Shown here one piece after another: positions 8,359 to 16,789 of a stretch of 64,000 nucleotides of DNA. The first letter of the stretch is position 1. Each line of letters begins with the position of its first letter. The notes below the pieces were generated by a model. It made no database searches, was not told where the DNA came from, and worked only from the letters and a program-made list of their open reading frames with translations. The position numbers and the translations under genes were made by a program. This DNA comes from CAVTWD01 sp963738325. GTDB lineage: Bacteria > Actinomycetota > Acidimicrobiia > Acidimicrobiales > Ilumatobacteraceae. The DNA lies in assembly GCA_963738325.1 (NCBI GenBank), contig CAVTWD010000001.1, positions 1,178,001 to 1,242,000 of the forward strand, written 5' to 3'.

Positions 8359-9774
8359 TCACTCCTCGGCGTCGCGGCGGGCGGCGTAGGCGGCGCGCAC
8401 CTCGGCGGCCACCTTCGCTCCCGGGCCGGGTTCCACCACCGTGGCGGCGGCGAGGCCCCAGGCGCGGGCGACCTCGATGGGCGAGCGCTGGTGCAACACC
8501 GCGGCCGCCTGGACACAGGCCCCGGTCGCTACGTGCTCGGCCTCGGCGGGGACGGAGATCTCCCGGCCGGCAAGGTCGGTGAGGACGGCGCGGTACGCCT
8601 CCGAACGAGCGGCGCCGCCGACCAGCACGAGGCGACCCGATGCAGGCCGGGGCGCGACCGCGTCGAGCGCGTCGAGCCCGTCGAGCAGACCGCACACCAC
8701 GCCCTCGAAGGCGGCCCGGGCGAGCTGCGGCCGCTCGATGTCGCTGCGCAAGCCGGCGAGCACGCCGGTAGCGCCGGGACGGTCCGGCGTCCGCTCGCCG
8801 TCCAGGTACGGCAGCAGCACGACGCCGCCGGCGCCTGGCGGGGCGGACAGGGCAAGGCGGTCGAGGACGGCCAGATCGACGTCGAGCAGGCGGGCAACGG
8901 CCGCGGTGACCTTGGCCGCGTTGAGGGTGCAGACGAGCGGCAGGAAGCGGCCGGTCGCATCGGCGAAGCCGGCGACCGCGCCCGAGGCGTCGTGGGTCGG
9001 CGTGGGGCTCACGGCGTAGACCGTGCCCGAGGTGCCGATCGAGATGGCGACGTCCCCCGGCGCCAACGCAGTGCCCAGGGCGGCGGCCATGTTGTCGCCG
9101 GTGCCCGCGGCGACGGTGGCGCCGTTCCACTCGCCGGCGACCTCGAGCGGCCCGAGGACGTCGGGCACGACCGAGGTCCAGTCCCGCTCCCGGTCGACGA
9201 CGGCCAGCAGATCCCACCGGTAGGCACCCTCGGCCGGCGACCAGTAGCCGGTGCCGGAGGCGTCCCCGCGGTCGGTCACGAACCGCCCGCACAGCCGCCA
9301 GGTCAGCCAGTCATGGGGCAGCAGCACCCGGGCGAGGCGCCGCCAGTGGTCCGGCTCGCAGCGGTGCAACCACGAGAGCTTCGTGACGGTGAAGGCCGCC
9401 ACCGGCACCGACCCACAGGCCGCGGCCCAGGCCGCGCCGCCGCCCGGGACCTGACCGAGCAGCCAGCCCGCGTCGGGGGCCGACTCCGTGTCGTTCCAGA
9501 GCTTCGCCGGGCGGACCACCTCGCCGGCCGCGTCCAGCACGACCATGCCGTGCTGCTGCCCGGCCACTGCGACCGCCTCGACGGCCGGGGCGCGGGCCTG
9601 CGCCCACGACGCTTCGAAGGCGTCCCACCACGCAGCCGGATCCTGCTCGCTGCGGGGAGGCGTGGTGGGTGGGTGCTCGGCCCGCCCACTGCTGACGACT
9701 GCGCCCGAGTCGGCGTCGCGCACCTCCACCTTGGTGGACTGGGTGGAGCTGTCGACTCCGGCGACGAGCGGCAT
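8359..9774 (-). CDS. xylB: Xylulokinase-like FGGY carbohydrate kinase
   Basis: Phosphorylates a ketose, probably D-xylulose, using ATP. The N-terminal FGGY domain begins VAGVDSSTQSTKVEV and has the substrate-binding AVAGQQHGMVVLD and LWNDTES segments. The second domain shows AISIGTSGTVYAV, LPYLDGERTPDRPG and VLVGGAARSEAYRAVL, the ATP-binding region. Length 471 fits the family. The ATG at 9774 was chosen because the first strand of the fold starts there; the frame is open further upstream without homology. No xylose isomerase or transporter is next to it, only decayed transporter fragments, so sugar specificity is an inference. Confidence 0.88.
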   Translation of the reverse strand: MPLVAGVDSSTQSTKVEVRDADSGAVVSSGRAEHPPTTPPRSEQDPAAWWDAFEASWAQARAPAVEAVAVAGQQHGMVVLDAAGEVVRPAKLWNDTESAPDAGWLLGQVPGGGAAWAAACGSVPVAAFTVTKLSWLHRCEPDHWRRLARVLLPHDWLTWRLCGRFVTDRGDASGTGYWSPAEGAYRWDLLAVVDRERDWTSVVPDVLGPLEVAGEWNGATVAAGTGDNMAAALGTALAPGDVAISIGTSGTVYAVSPTPTHDASGAVAGFADATGRFLPLVCTLNAAKVTAAVARLLDVDLAVLDRLALSAPPGAGGVVLLPYLDGERTPDRPGATGVLAGLRSDIERPQLARAAFEGVVCGLLDGLDALDAVAPRPASGRLVLVGGAARSEAYRAVLTDLAGREISVPAEAEHVATGACVQAAAVLHQRSPIEVARAWGLAAATVVEPGPGAKVAAEVRAAYAARRDAEE

Positions 9775-9878
9775 CGGCGCCGTGTCTATCGCGTCGAGTC
9801 CGCGCCCGGCCGACCGATGTGACGGCGCCGTGACGACCCTGTTTCCGAACCCGTCGTGGAATGTCGATTCCTTGCCCA

Positions 9879-9982
9879 GCCGTAGCTGAGGGTGACGATG
9901 GCGAGGTAGTCGCCCCGCAGCCGCAACTCGGCGTGCCGAGGGCGAGCCCTGCCAGCATCGAGACCGCCACGGCCACGGGTAG
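9879..9982 (-). pseudogene. Relic of a LivM-type branched-chain amino-acid permease
   Basis: On the minus strand two frames together give SMLAGLALGTP followed by ELRLRGDYLAIVTLSYG. LRLRGDYLAIVTL is a hallmark of LivM/LivH-family permeases. No start, no further membrane segments and no continuation are present, so about 35 residues of a 300-residue protein remain. It sits immediately upstream of, and divergent from, a LivF relic. Confidence 0.6.
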
Positions 9983-9997
9983 GCGAGACGATCCAGC

Positions 9998-10488
9998 ATC
10001 TCGGCCGGCCGCATCCAGGCCATCAAGGGCATCTCGTTCGAGGTCGGCGAAGGTGAGGTCGTCACGCTGATCGGTGCCAACGGGGCCGGGAAGACGACGA
10101 CGCTCAAGACCATCTCCGGCGTGCGGCACGTGGCCTCCGGCAGCATCTGGTTCGACGGCGTGGACATCACCAAGGTCCCCGCCCACGAGCGGGTCGACAT
10201 GGGGATCTGCCAGGCCCCGGAGGGCCGCGGGATCTTCCCGGGGATGACCGTGATGGAGAACCTCGAGATGGGCGGCTACGCCCCAAGGATCGCAAGAGCG
10301 CCGCCAAGGAGCGTGACCTCGATCGGGTCTTCGGCCTCTTCCCCCGCCTAGCCGAGCGACGTGGGCAAGCCGGAGGGACCTTGTCCGGGGGTGAGCAGCA
10401 GATGCTCGCCATCGGGCGGGCGCTCATGTCGAGCCCGAGGCTGCTGCTGCTCGACGAGTCGGTCATCGCCGCCTACCTCGGTCGCTGA
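9998..10488 (+). pseudogene. Decayed LivF-type ABC transporter ATPase
   Basis: Reads IQAIKGISFEVGEGEVVT, Walker A GANGAGKTTT, Q-loop QAPEGRGIFPGMTVMEN, signature LSGGEQQMLAIGRAL and Walker B LLLLDE, all typical of LivF. It lacks a start codon, is frameshifted near 10285 (one base lost in GGYARKD), and after Walker B jumps directly to the family's last residues VIAAYLGR-stop. The D-loop, switch His and about 60-70 residues are therefore gone, and it cannot be a working ATPase. Part of the damage could be assembly error, but the internal deletion plus the inverted LivM relic argue for true decay. Confidence 0.75.
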
Positions 10489-10519
10489 CCCAGCCACTCC
10501 TGCGAATCAGGCAGGGCCG

Positions 10520-10565
10520 CCCGTGAGCAGCCGGGCTCGGCCCCGCCCCGTGAGCAGCCGGGCTC
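10520..10565. repeat. 19-bp direct repeat, two copies
   Basis: cccgtgagcagccgggctc occurs at 10520-10538 and 10547-10565, in the non-coding gap between the LivF relic and the Nfu-like gene. Confidence 0.8.
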
Positions 10566-10603
10566 AGGTCGTGCGGTGAGTGGCCGGCCGCTACGGTCGA
10601 GCG

Positions 10604-10858
10604 GTGGCCAAGGCCGTGGCGTCGCCCACTCCCAACCCTGATGCGCTCAAGTTCACGTTGGACATCCGCTTGCCCGAGATGATGAACGTGGCCTCACCCG
10701 AAGAGGCGGCCACCCCCTTCGCCCGAGCGGTGTTCGCGGTTCCGGGCGTGGCCAACCTCTTCGGTGTGAACGACTTCGTGACCGTCACCCGCCGGCCGGG
10801 GGCGGACTGGGACCCGATCATTGCCGCGGTCACGAGCGCCGCCGAGGAGCTCTTGTGA
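10604..10858 (+). CDS. Nfu/NifU N-terminal-domain protein (small scaffold-like)
   Basis: A protein of 84 residues matching the N-terminal domain of Nfu iron-sulfur scaffolds: PNPDALKFTLDIRL, FARAVFAVPGVANLFGVNDF and VTVTRRPGADWDPI. The cysteine-bearing C-terminal NifU domain is absent, so it cannot hold a cluster as Nfu does; stand-alone copies of this domain are common in actinobacteria and their role is unclear. The GTG at 10604 was chosen because homology starts there, though the frame is open upstream. It is translationally coupled (GTGA) to the following flavin enzyme. Confidence 0.8.
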   Translation: MAKAVASPTPNPDALKFTLDIRLPEMMNVASPEEAATPFARAVFAVPGVANLFGVNDFVTVTRRPGADWDPIIAAVTSAAEELL

Positions 10859-11826
10859 GTGACCCCGGGCCGGCCCCCGCGCTGCCCACCAGGGTGAGCG
10901 ACCTCCTCGGCATCCGCTACCCGATCGTGCAAGCGCCCATGGGCTGGATCGCCCGGGCCGCGTTGGCCTCCGCGGTTTCGAACGCGGGCGGGCTCGGCAT
11001 CATCGAGACGTCCTCCGGCGAGCTCGATGCCGTCCGGGCCGAGATCGTGAAGATGCGCGACCTCACCGATCAGCCCTTCGGTGTGAACATCGCCCAGCTG
11101 TTCGTACGCGACCCGGCCATCGTCGAGTTCGTGGTCGAGCAGGGCGTCAGCTTCGTCACCACCTCCGCCGGCGATCCGACTCGCTACACCGCCCAGCTGA
11201 AGGCGGCGGGGTTGACCGTCTTCCACGTGGTGCCGACCCTCGCCACCGCGCTCAAGGCCGTGGCCGCCGGTGTGGACGGACTCGTGGTGGAGGGGGGCGA
11301 GGGCGGCGGGTTCAAGAACCCTCGGGACGTGGCGACCATGGTGCTGCTGCCGCTCGTCTGCTCGAAGCTCGACGTGCCGGTGATCGCGGCCGGCGGTGTG
11401 GTCGACGGGCGCTCGATGGCGGCGGCGTTCGCGCTCGGGGCCGAGGGCGTCCAGATGGGCACGCGGATGGTCTCGTCGGCCGAGTCGCCGGTCCACCAGA
11501 ACTGGAAGGACGCCATCGTCGCCGCCGCCGAGACCGACACGGTCTTCCTCAACCGGTTCTCGCGGCCGGGTCTGCGGGCGTTGCGCACCGAGCGCTCGAG
11601 CCGGCTCGAGCAGCAGGCCCACGTGGGGATGGAGGAGTTCGGGACGGCCATGGCGCTCTACTTCGGGGGCGACATGGAAGCGTCCATCGCTCTCGGCGGC
11701 CAAGCCATCGGCCGCATCGAGGAGGTCAAGCCGGTCGCCCAGATCGTGCAGGAGACGATGGCCGAGTTCTACGACGTGGTGGCCAGGCTGGGCTCGCTGT
11801 CGCCCTCGTCGGTGCCGATCCGCTGA
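10855..11826 (+). CDS. Nitronate monooxygenase-like FMN oxidoreductase
   Basis: FMN-dependent TIM-barrel enzyme of the nitronate monooxygenase / 2-nitropropane dioxygenase family, length 323. It opens LLGIRYPIVQAPMGWIA, has FGVNIAQLFVRD near residue 65, the phosphate-binding VVEGGEGGGF near 142 and VPVIAAGGVVDGRSMAAAFALGAEGVQMGTR near 175-205. Such enzymes oxidise nitronates or act as NAD(P)H-quinone reductases; the sequence does not decide. The start overlaps the upstream Nfu-like gene. Confidence 0.88.
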   Translation: MSDPGPAPALPTRVSDLLGIRYPIVQAPMGWIARAALASAVSNAGGLGIIETSSGELDAVRAEIVKMRDLTDQPFGVNIAQLFVRDPAIVEFVVEQGVSFVTTSAGDPTRYTAQLKAAGLTVFHVVPTLATALKAVAAGVDGLVVEGGEGGGFKNPRDVATMVLLPLVCSKLDVPVIAAGGVVDGRSMAAAFALGAEGVQMGTRMVSSAESPVHQNWKDAIVAAAETDTVFLNRFSRPGLRALRTERSSRLEQQAHVGMEEFGTAMALYFGGDMEASIALGGQAIGRIEEVKPVAQIVQETMAEFYDVVARLGSLSPSSVPIR

Positions 11827-12700
11827 GCCCGGGCGCGCGGGTGGCGAACATCAACAGCAACGTCCCATACCACACCGACACCGCCCCGATGACGTGGCAG
11901 AGCACCAGGAGCGACGGCACGCCGGCGAAGTACTGCGTGTAGCCGATCGCCCCCTGCACCACGATCAGCCACACCAACAACGTCAGACGCGCGTCGAGGA
12001 CGGCCCACGCTCCGAGGCGTCGAGCCCGGTACACGACCCACAGCGTGGTGGCGAGGAGCACCATCACGGTGATCCCGTGGACTCGGGCGACGTCGGTGAT
12101 GTCGAAGGGGAACCGATGGGCGCGCTCGTCGCCCCCGTGCGGCCCCGTGCCGGTGACCACCGTTCCCGTGACCAAGACCGCGGCGGCCAGCGCGACCAGT
12201 GCCAGCGAGGCACGGCGCAACGCGGGCGCGACCGTGGGGCGGTAGGGGCCGGGCGCCTCGCCCGCCCGCTGATGCAATACGGCCGCGTCGAGCACGATCG
12301 CCATCGACAGCACGAAGTGGCCCTGCACGGCCAGCGGGTTCAGGTCGGTCAGCACCGTGATGCCCCCGAGCACGATCTGGCCGATGACCCCGGCCACGAG
12401 CCCGGCCGAGAGCCACACCAGGTCGGCGCGGCGCGGCTGGCGCAGGACCGACCCCAGCACGGCCACGATGACGATGATCGACACCAGGCCGGTGAACACC
12501 CGGTTGACGAACTCCACCATCGGATGGAGCTGGAGCGGGGCCACGAGCCGGTTGGCCTGGCACGTGGGCCAGTCGCTGCAGCCGAGGCCCGAGCCGGTCA
12601 GGCGCACCGCCGCCCCGCTGACCACGATCACGCCCAGCAGGATCAAGGCCACGAGCGTGATCCGGTGGTACGCCTTGGGCGTGAGCCGGGGCAGGGCCAT
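11726..12700 (-). CDS. ctaA: Heme A synthase (COX15/CtaA)
   Basis: Integral membrane enzyme converting heme O to heme A for cytochrome oxidase. It shows VVSGAAVRLTGSGLGCSDWP with the paired-His/Cys pattern of the family, HPMVEFVNRVFTG, the second-half VQGHFVLSMAIVLDA and RVHGITVMVLL heme-ligand helices, and QGAIGYTQYFAGVP. About eight membrane segments are present. The ATG at 12700 starts the first helix; a longer open frame upstream is not homologous. The last 30 residues are Pro/Arg-rich and overlap the convergent nitronate monooxygenase gene by 101 bases, so the real stop may be nearer 11770 in another frame. Confidence 0.88.
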   Translation of the reverse strand: MALPRLTPKAYHRITLVALILLGVIVVSGAAVRLTGSGLGCSDWPTCQANRLVAPLQLHPMVEFVNRVFTGLVSIIVIVAVLGSVLRQPRRADLVWLSAGLVAGVIGQIVLGGITVLTDLNPLAVQGHFVLSMAIVLDAAVLHQRAGEAPGPYRPTVAPALRRASLALVALAAAVLVTGTVVTGTGPHGGDERAHRFPFDITDVARVHGITVMVLLATTLWVVYRARRLGAWAVLDARLTLLVWLIVVQGAIGYTQYFAGVPSLLVLCHVIGAVSVWYGTLLLMFATRAPGLSGSAPTRATASPAWPPRRRTRPSSPARSGRPA

Positions 12701-12763
12701 CGGCGCCGACGCTAGTGCCGCGACCCCCGCCCACCGCCTCCGCCCCGCCTCTAGGGTCGTGGC

Positions 12764-13870
12764 GTGCACGAGCCCGCGCCCCTGCTCACGCCGCTCGACG
12801 ACTTCCCCGTCCACCAGACGGCCCGACCCCTCGCCATGCCCGCCTCCGGCGACCCCAACCATTTCGACCGGTTCTTCTTCAACGGTTACCGCGCCGACGG
12901 TTCGCTGTTCTTCGCCTTCGCCTTGGGCTTCTATCCCAACCGCGACGTGGTCGACGGCTCCTTCAGCGTGGTCCGCGACGGCGCGCAGGTCAGCGTGCAC
13001 GCGTCGGGCCTCTGCCCGCTCGATCGCAGCACGCCGGCGGTCGGACCGCTCCGGGTCGAGATCGTCCGGCCGATGCGCGAGCACCGCATCACGGTCGGCG
13101 CGCCCGAGCACGGGCTACGCGCCGAGTTGGTCATGCGCGCCCGCACGGCGCCAGTCCTGGAACCGCCGTTCGCAGCACAGCGCGGCGTCCGGCTGGTCTG
13201 GGACTACACCCGTCTCACCCAGTTCGGGACGTGGAGTGGCTGGATCGAGCTCGACGGCCAGCGGATCGACATCGAGAGCGTGCTCGGCTCGCGCGACCGC
13301 TCGTGGGGCGTCCGCTCCGTCGGCGCGCCCCTGCCCGGGCCCGCCCGCCCGGCGCAATTCTTCTGGCTGTGGGCGCCCGTGAACTTCGACGACGTGTGCG
13401 CCCACATGGACGTGAGCGAGCACGGCGACGGGACGCGGTGGCACGAAGGCGGCTTCCTCGTGCCCCTGGGCGACGGCCCCGCCGTGGCGGCCGACTCGAT
13501 CGACTACCGGATCGAGTGGCGCCCAGGAACCCGCCGCGCCGCGTGGGCCGAGATCGATCTGGCCACCGATGGCGGCTCCGACTTGGTGACCATCCGCCTG
13601 GAGCCGATGCTCGAGTTCCAGATGCTGGGGCTCGGCTACGTCAACCCCGAGTGGAACCATGGCGTGTGGAAGGGCGAGAGCGCGGTGGGCGGGTCGCGCT
13701 GGACGTTGCCCGTCGAGGACCCGCTCGCCGTCAGCCATCTGCACGTGCAGGCGCTGTGCCGCGCCACCATGGGCGACCGGGTGGGTGTCGGCGTGCTCGA
13801 GCAACTGGCCATCGGGCCCCACGCCCCGAGCGGCTGGCGGGCGCTGAACGACGCCGCGACCCCGGCCTGA
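12764..13870 (+). CDS. DUF7064/AttH-like lipocalin-type protein
   Basis: A 368-residue beta-rich protein. It starts with a FDRFFFNGYRADGSLFFAFA segment and contains AQFFWLWAPVNFDDVCAH, typical of the AttH/CrtC-like (DUF7064/7065) group found in many actinobacteria, often near lipid or steroid metabolism. The two halves look like two lipocalin-like domains. Molecular function is not established for the group. It is divergent from ctaA and ends three bases from the convergent SDR gene. Confidence 0.65.
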   Translation: MHEPAPLLTPLDDFPVHQTARPLAMPASGDPNHFDRFFFNGYRADGSLFFAFALGFYPNRDVVDGSFSVVRDGAQVSVHASGLCPLDRSTPAVGPLRVEIVRPMREHRITVGAPEHGLRAELVMRARTAPVLEPPFAAQRGVRLVWDYTRLTQFGTWSGWIELDGQRIDIESVLGSRDRSWGVRSVGAPLPGPARPAQFFWLWAPVNFDDVCAHMDVSEHGDGTRWHEGGFLVPLGDGPAVAADSIDYRIEWRPGTRRAAWAEIDLATDGGSDLVTIRLEPMLEFQMLGLGYVNPEWNHGVWKGESAVGGSRWTLPVEDPLAVSHLHVQALCRATMGDRVGVGVLEQLAIGPHAPSGWRALNDAATPA

Positions 13871-13872
13871 TC

Positions 13873-14667
13873 TCAGGTGTGCCGGATGCTCATCCCCCCG
13901 TCGACGACGAGGGTGGCGCCGTTGATGAAGCTCGACGCCGGCAGCACGAGGCCCAACGTGGCGTGGGCCACCTCCTCCGGGTCGCCGTAGCGGCGCAGCG
14001 GCACCCGCCGCCGGGCGTACTCCTGTTTGTCGGCCTCCGGGATGGGCTCGGTCATGCCGGTGCGGATCGGGCCGGGGCAGATGGCATTGACGGTCACCCC
14101 GGTGCGGCCCAGCTCGACGGCGAACGATCTCGTCAGGCCGAGGACCCCTGCTTTCGTCGCCGCGTACGCGGGCATCCCGGCCGTCGTGACGATGGCTTCG
14201 GTCGACGCGATGTTGACGACCCGCCCGGCCCCGTGCGCCTGGAGATGCGGGAGAGCGGCCCGGATCAGCCGGGCGTGCGCGGTGAGGTTCACGGCCACGG
14301 TGGCGGCCCAGGCGTCCTCGAAGTCGGCGGCGGGCGCGGTGGCATTTGCCAACATCGCGATGCCGGCGTTGTTGACGAGGATGTCGAGGCGCCCGAAGCG
14401 GTCGACGACTCGCGCGACCGTGTCGTCGATCTGGGCGAGGTCGCTCACGTCGCACACCCAGCCTTCGGCGTCGCCGCCCGCCTCCCGGATCTCGTCCACG
14501 ACGGCCTGCACGCGGTCGGCGTCGAGGTCGACCACGGCCACCGAGGCGCCCTCGTCCGCGAACACCTGCGCGGTCGCCCGCCCCATGCCGCTCGCGGCAC
14601 CGGTCACCAACGCGGCCTGGCCGGCGATCGAGCGCGAGAGACGCGAGAGACGATGCCCTTCGCTCAC
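13873..14667 (-). CDS. SDR-family oxidoreductase
   Basis: Short-chain dehydrogenase/reductase of about 264 residues. Cofactor motif TGAASGMGRATAQ and the acidic residue ending beta-2 (VVDLD) suggest NAD(H) preference. NNAGIA, the catalytic Ser region NIASTE, YAATKAG and the C-terminal PGPIRTGMT loop are all present. The GTG at 14667 overlaps the folD stop, so the two genes are coupled. Substrate is not evident; the folD link is probably positional. Confidence 0.88.
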   Translation of the reverse strand: MSEGHRLSRLSRSIAGQAALVTGAASGMGRATAQVFADEGASVAVVDLDADRVQAVVDEIREAGGDAEGWVCDVSDLAQIDDTVARVVDRFGRLDILVNNAGIAMLANATAPAADFEDAWAATVAVNLTAHARLIRAALPHLQAHGAGRVVNIASTEAIVTTAGMPAYAATKAGVLGLTRSFAVELGRTGVTVNAICPGPIRTGMTEPIPEADKQEYARRRVPLRRYGDPEEVAHATLGLVLPASSFINGATLVVDGGMSIRHT

Positions 14668-15518
14668 GGCGCCAGCACCCCTTGGAGGCGAGCGGCGTCG
14701 AGGGTGTTCTCCAGCAGGCACGCCACCGTCATCGGTCCCGTCCCTCCGGGCATTGGGGTGACCCAACCGGCCTTCTCCCGTACCGCCTCGAAGTCCACAT
14801 CGCCGACGATCCCCGCGTCACTCCGGCTGATCCCCACGTCGACCACCGCGGCGCCGGGCTTGACCTCGTTGACGATGCCGGCGACGCCGACGGCCGACAC
14901 CACGATGTCCGCGGCCGCAATCGTGTCCGCCAGCTCCGGCGTGCGGGAATGGCCGATCGTGACGGTGGCGTCGGTGCCCTTGGCCGCGAGGAGCAGTGCA
15001 GTGGGGAGTCCCACGAGCGTCGAGCGGCCGAGCACGAGGGCCCGGCGGCCGGCCACCGGCACGTCGTAGTGCTCCAAGAGGCGCATGATCCCCCGAGGGG
15101 TGCAGGGCACGAGCCCGGGCTCGCCGCGGACGAGGCGACCCAGGCTGCGGGCGGTGAGGCCGTCGACGTCCTTGTCCGGGGGGATCAGGTCGATCACCCG
15201 ATTGGTGTCGAGGCCGGCCGGTAGGGGGAGCTGCACGAGGACGGCGTGCACCCCGGGGTCAGCCGCCAGGTCGGCCACGACCCGCTCGACCTCGCCTTGG
15301 GCCGCGGCGGCCGGCAGCTCCACGTGGTACGAGGCCTCCATGCCCACCGCCGCGGCCTGCTTCTGCTTCGAGGCCACGTAGCGACGGCTCGGTCCGTCGT
15401 CGCCCACGAGCACCGTCACGAGGCACACGGGCGGGTTGCCGGCCGCCTCGAGCTCCTTGGTCACCCGCTCTCGCGTGAGCGCGGCCAGGGCCGTACCGTC
15501 CATCACCACTGCAGCCAT
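14664..15518 (-). CDS. folD: Bifunctional methylenetetrahydrofolate dehydrogenase/cyclohydrolase FolD
   Basis: Interconverts 5,10-methylene-THF and 10-formyl-THF with NADP. Family motifs: YVASKQKQAAAVGM with the catalytic Lys and the Tyr before it, VQLPLPAGLD, PPDKDVDGLT, PCTPRGIMRLLEHYD, LGRSTLVGLPTALLL for NADP, and the final TPMPGGTGPMTVACLLENT. Length 284 is standard. It is the first gene of a two-gene minus-strand unit with the SDR. An alternative start five codons inside (ATG of MDGTAL) is possible. Confidence 0.95.
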   Translation of the reverse strand: MAAVVMDGTALAALTRERVTKELEAAGNPPVCLVTVLVGDDGPSRRYVASKQKQAAAVGMEASYHVELPAAAAQGEVERVVADLAADPGVHAVLVQLPLPAGLDTNRVIDLIPPDKDVDGLTARSLGRLVRGEPGLVPCTPRGIMRLLEHYDVPVAGRRALVLGRSTLVGLPTALLLAAKGTDATVTIGHSRTPELADTIAAADIVVSAVGVAGIVNEVKPGAAVVDVGISRSDAGIVGDVDFEAVREKAGWVTPMPGGTGPMTVACLLENTLDAARLQGVLAP

Positions 15519-15538
15519 CGCCTAGGACGGTAGCCGTG

Positions 15539-16702
15539 TCAATCTCGGCGGAGTTCACCATCCCCGGCGTAGCCGCGGGCCACCAGCGTGACGAACTGGT
15601 AGACGGCGTCCTCCTTGTCGGAGAGCACACCCGGTACGAAGAGGGGTGAGGCCAGGCCGCGTTGGACGCTCTCGACCGCGGCCCAGTCCTGGCGGTTCGT
15701 CAGGTCCCAGAAGTCGACGGCGTAGGCCGGGTCGAAGTCGCGGCGAGCCAAGGCCTCGGGTGCGAAGAGCCACTGGCACTCGACGGCGGTGGTGGAAGGC
15801 CCCGACGGTTCGATTCGGTGGGTCATGACGTAGTCGGGGTGAAGGCTGACGAGCAGGCTCGGGAACAACGCGGCGTACACGACGACCCGGCGCTCGGCCT
15901 CCGAGAGGCCGCGCAGCGGGGTGGCGCCCGAGCGACCGTCGAGCGACATGGTCGCCGCCCCGTCGGCGAGCGCCATGGTGCCGCCGATCCAGCCCCCGCG
16001 GTCAGCGCCGCAGTTGGCCCCGGACAGCGGCGGGCTCACTCGGCACAGCTCCGGATGGATCAAGGGGCAGTGGTAGCACTCCTGGTAATTCTCGTGGGGG
16101 AGCTTCCAGTTGGCGGCCAAGGTGTAGCGGTGGTTGGCGGCCGGCACGAGCCGTTCGCATTCGTAGCCGGCGGCGACGGCGGCGAACCCGCCGAAGACGT
16201 CGTCGAAGCCGGGGGCGTCGCCACTCACGTTCACGAACAGCCAACCACCCCACTCGCGAGCGCGCACCTCCACCAATGCGAACTCGCTGGCATCGAGGCC
16301 GCCTTCGAAGCGAGGAGCGACGCGCAGGGTGCCGTCGAGGTCATAGGTCCACGCGTGGTAGGGGCACTGCACGATGGCTCGGCGGGCCGTCGCCCCGCAC
16401 GCCAGCAACTCGTGACCGCGATGGCGGCAGATGTTGGCGAAGACCCGCAGGCGGCCGTCGCCGCCCCGCACCACGAGGAGGCCCGTCGTCCCGACCTTCA
16501 GGGCCCGCTGGTCACCGGCTTCAGACAGGTCGCCGACCCTCCCGGCGCACACCCATCCGCCCTCGAAGAACCAACGCTGCTCCCAGGCCAGGACGCCGTC
16601 GTCGACGTAGGCCTCGCGGGGCAGCATCCGGCTGCGATCGAAGGGGGCCAGGGCGCGTGCGAGTGCGGCCGGGTCGAGCGGCGCAGCGGGACGGCCCGGC
16701 AT
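15539..16702 (-). CDS. Rieske-type aromatic-ring-hydroxylating oxygenase, alpha subunit
   Basis: 387 residues. The N-terminal Rieske [2Fe-2S] domain has CRHRGHELLACG and CPYHAWTY. The C-terminal catalytic domain holds the mononuclear iron site with ENYQECYHCPLIHPEL (two His) and a downstream Asp in the DFWDLTNRQDW region. Such enzymes hydroxylate or demethylate a wide range of substrates together with a reductase, which is not in this window. It faces the UDG-like gene divergently, with about 87 bases between starts. Confidence 0.88.
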   Translation of the reverse strand: MPGRPAAPLDPAALARALAPFDRSRMLPREAYVDDGVLAWEQRWFFEGGWVCAGRVGDLSEAGDQRALKVGTTGLLVVRGGDGRLRVFANICRHRGHELLACGATARRAIVQCPYHAWTYDLDGTLRVAPRFEGGLDASEFALVEVRAREWGGWLFVNVSGDAPGFDDVFGGFAAVAAGYECERLVPAANHRYTLAANWKLPHENYQECYHCPLIHPELCRVSPPLSGANCGADRGGWIGGTMALADGAATMSLDGRSGATPLRGLSEAERRVVVYAALFPSLLVSLHPDYVMTHRIEPSGPSTTAVECQWLFAPEALARRDFDPAYAVDFWDLTNRQDWAAVESVQRGLASPLFVPGVLSDKEDAVYQFVTLVARGYAGDGELRRD

Positions 16703-16789
16703 CCCGCCATCCTCGCACGGTGGCGGTGCCGGTCACGGCACGAGGTGCCGTATCTTCGCCGTGGTGTCGCGCTCTCAGATGGGGGGTGG

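Noticed and set aside
8102..9822. Long plus-strand frame over xylulokinase
   Set aside because: Composition is Arg/Gly-rich without any domain, while the minus strand has a complete FGGY kinase.
12701..13111. Extended N-terminus for heme A synthase
   Set aside because: The extra 137 residues are low-complexity and antisense to the DUF7064-like gene; the family begins at the ATG at 12700.
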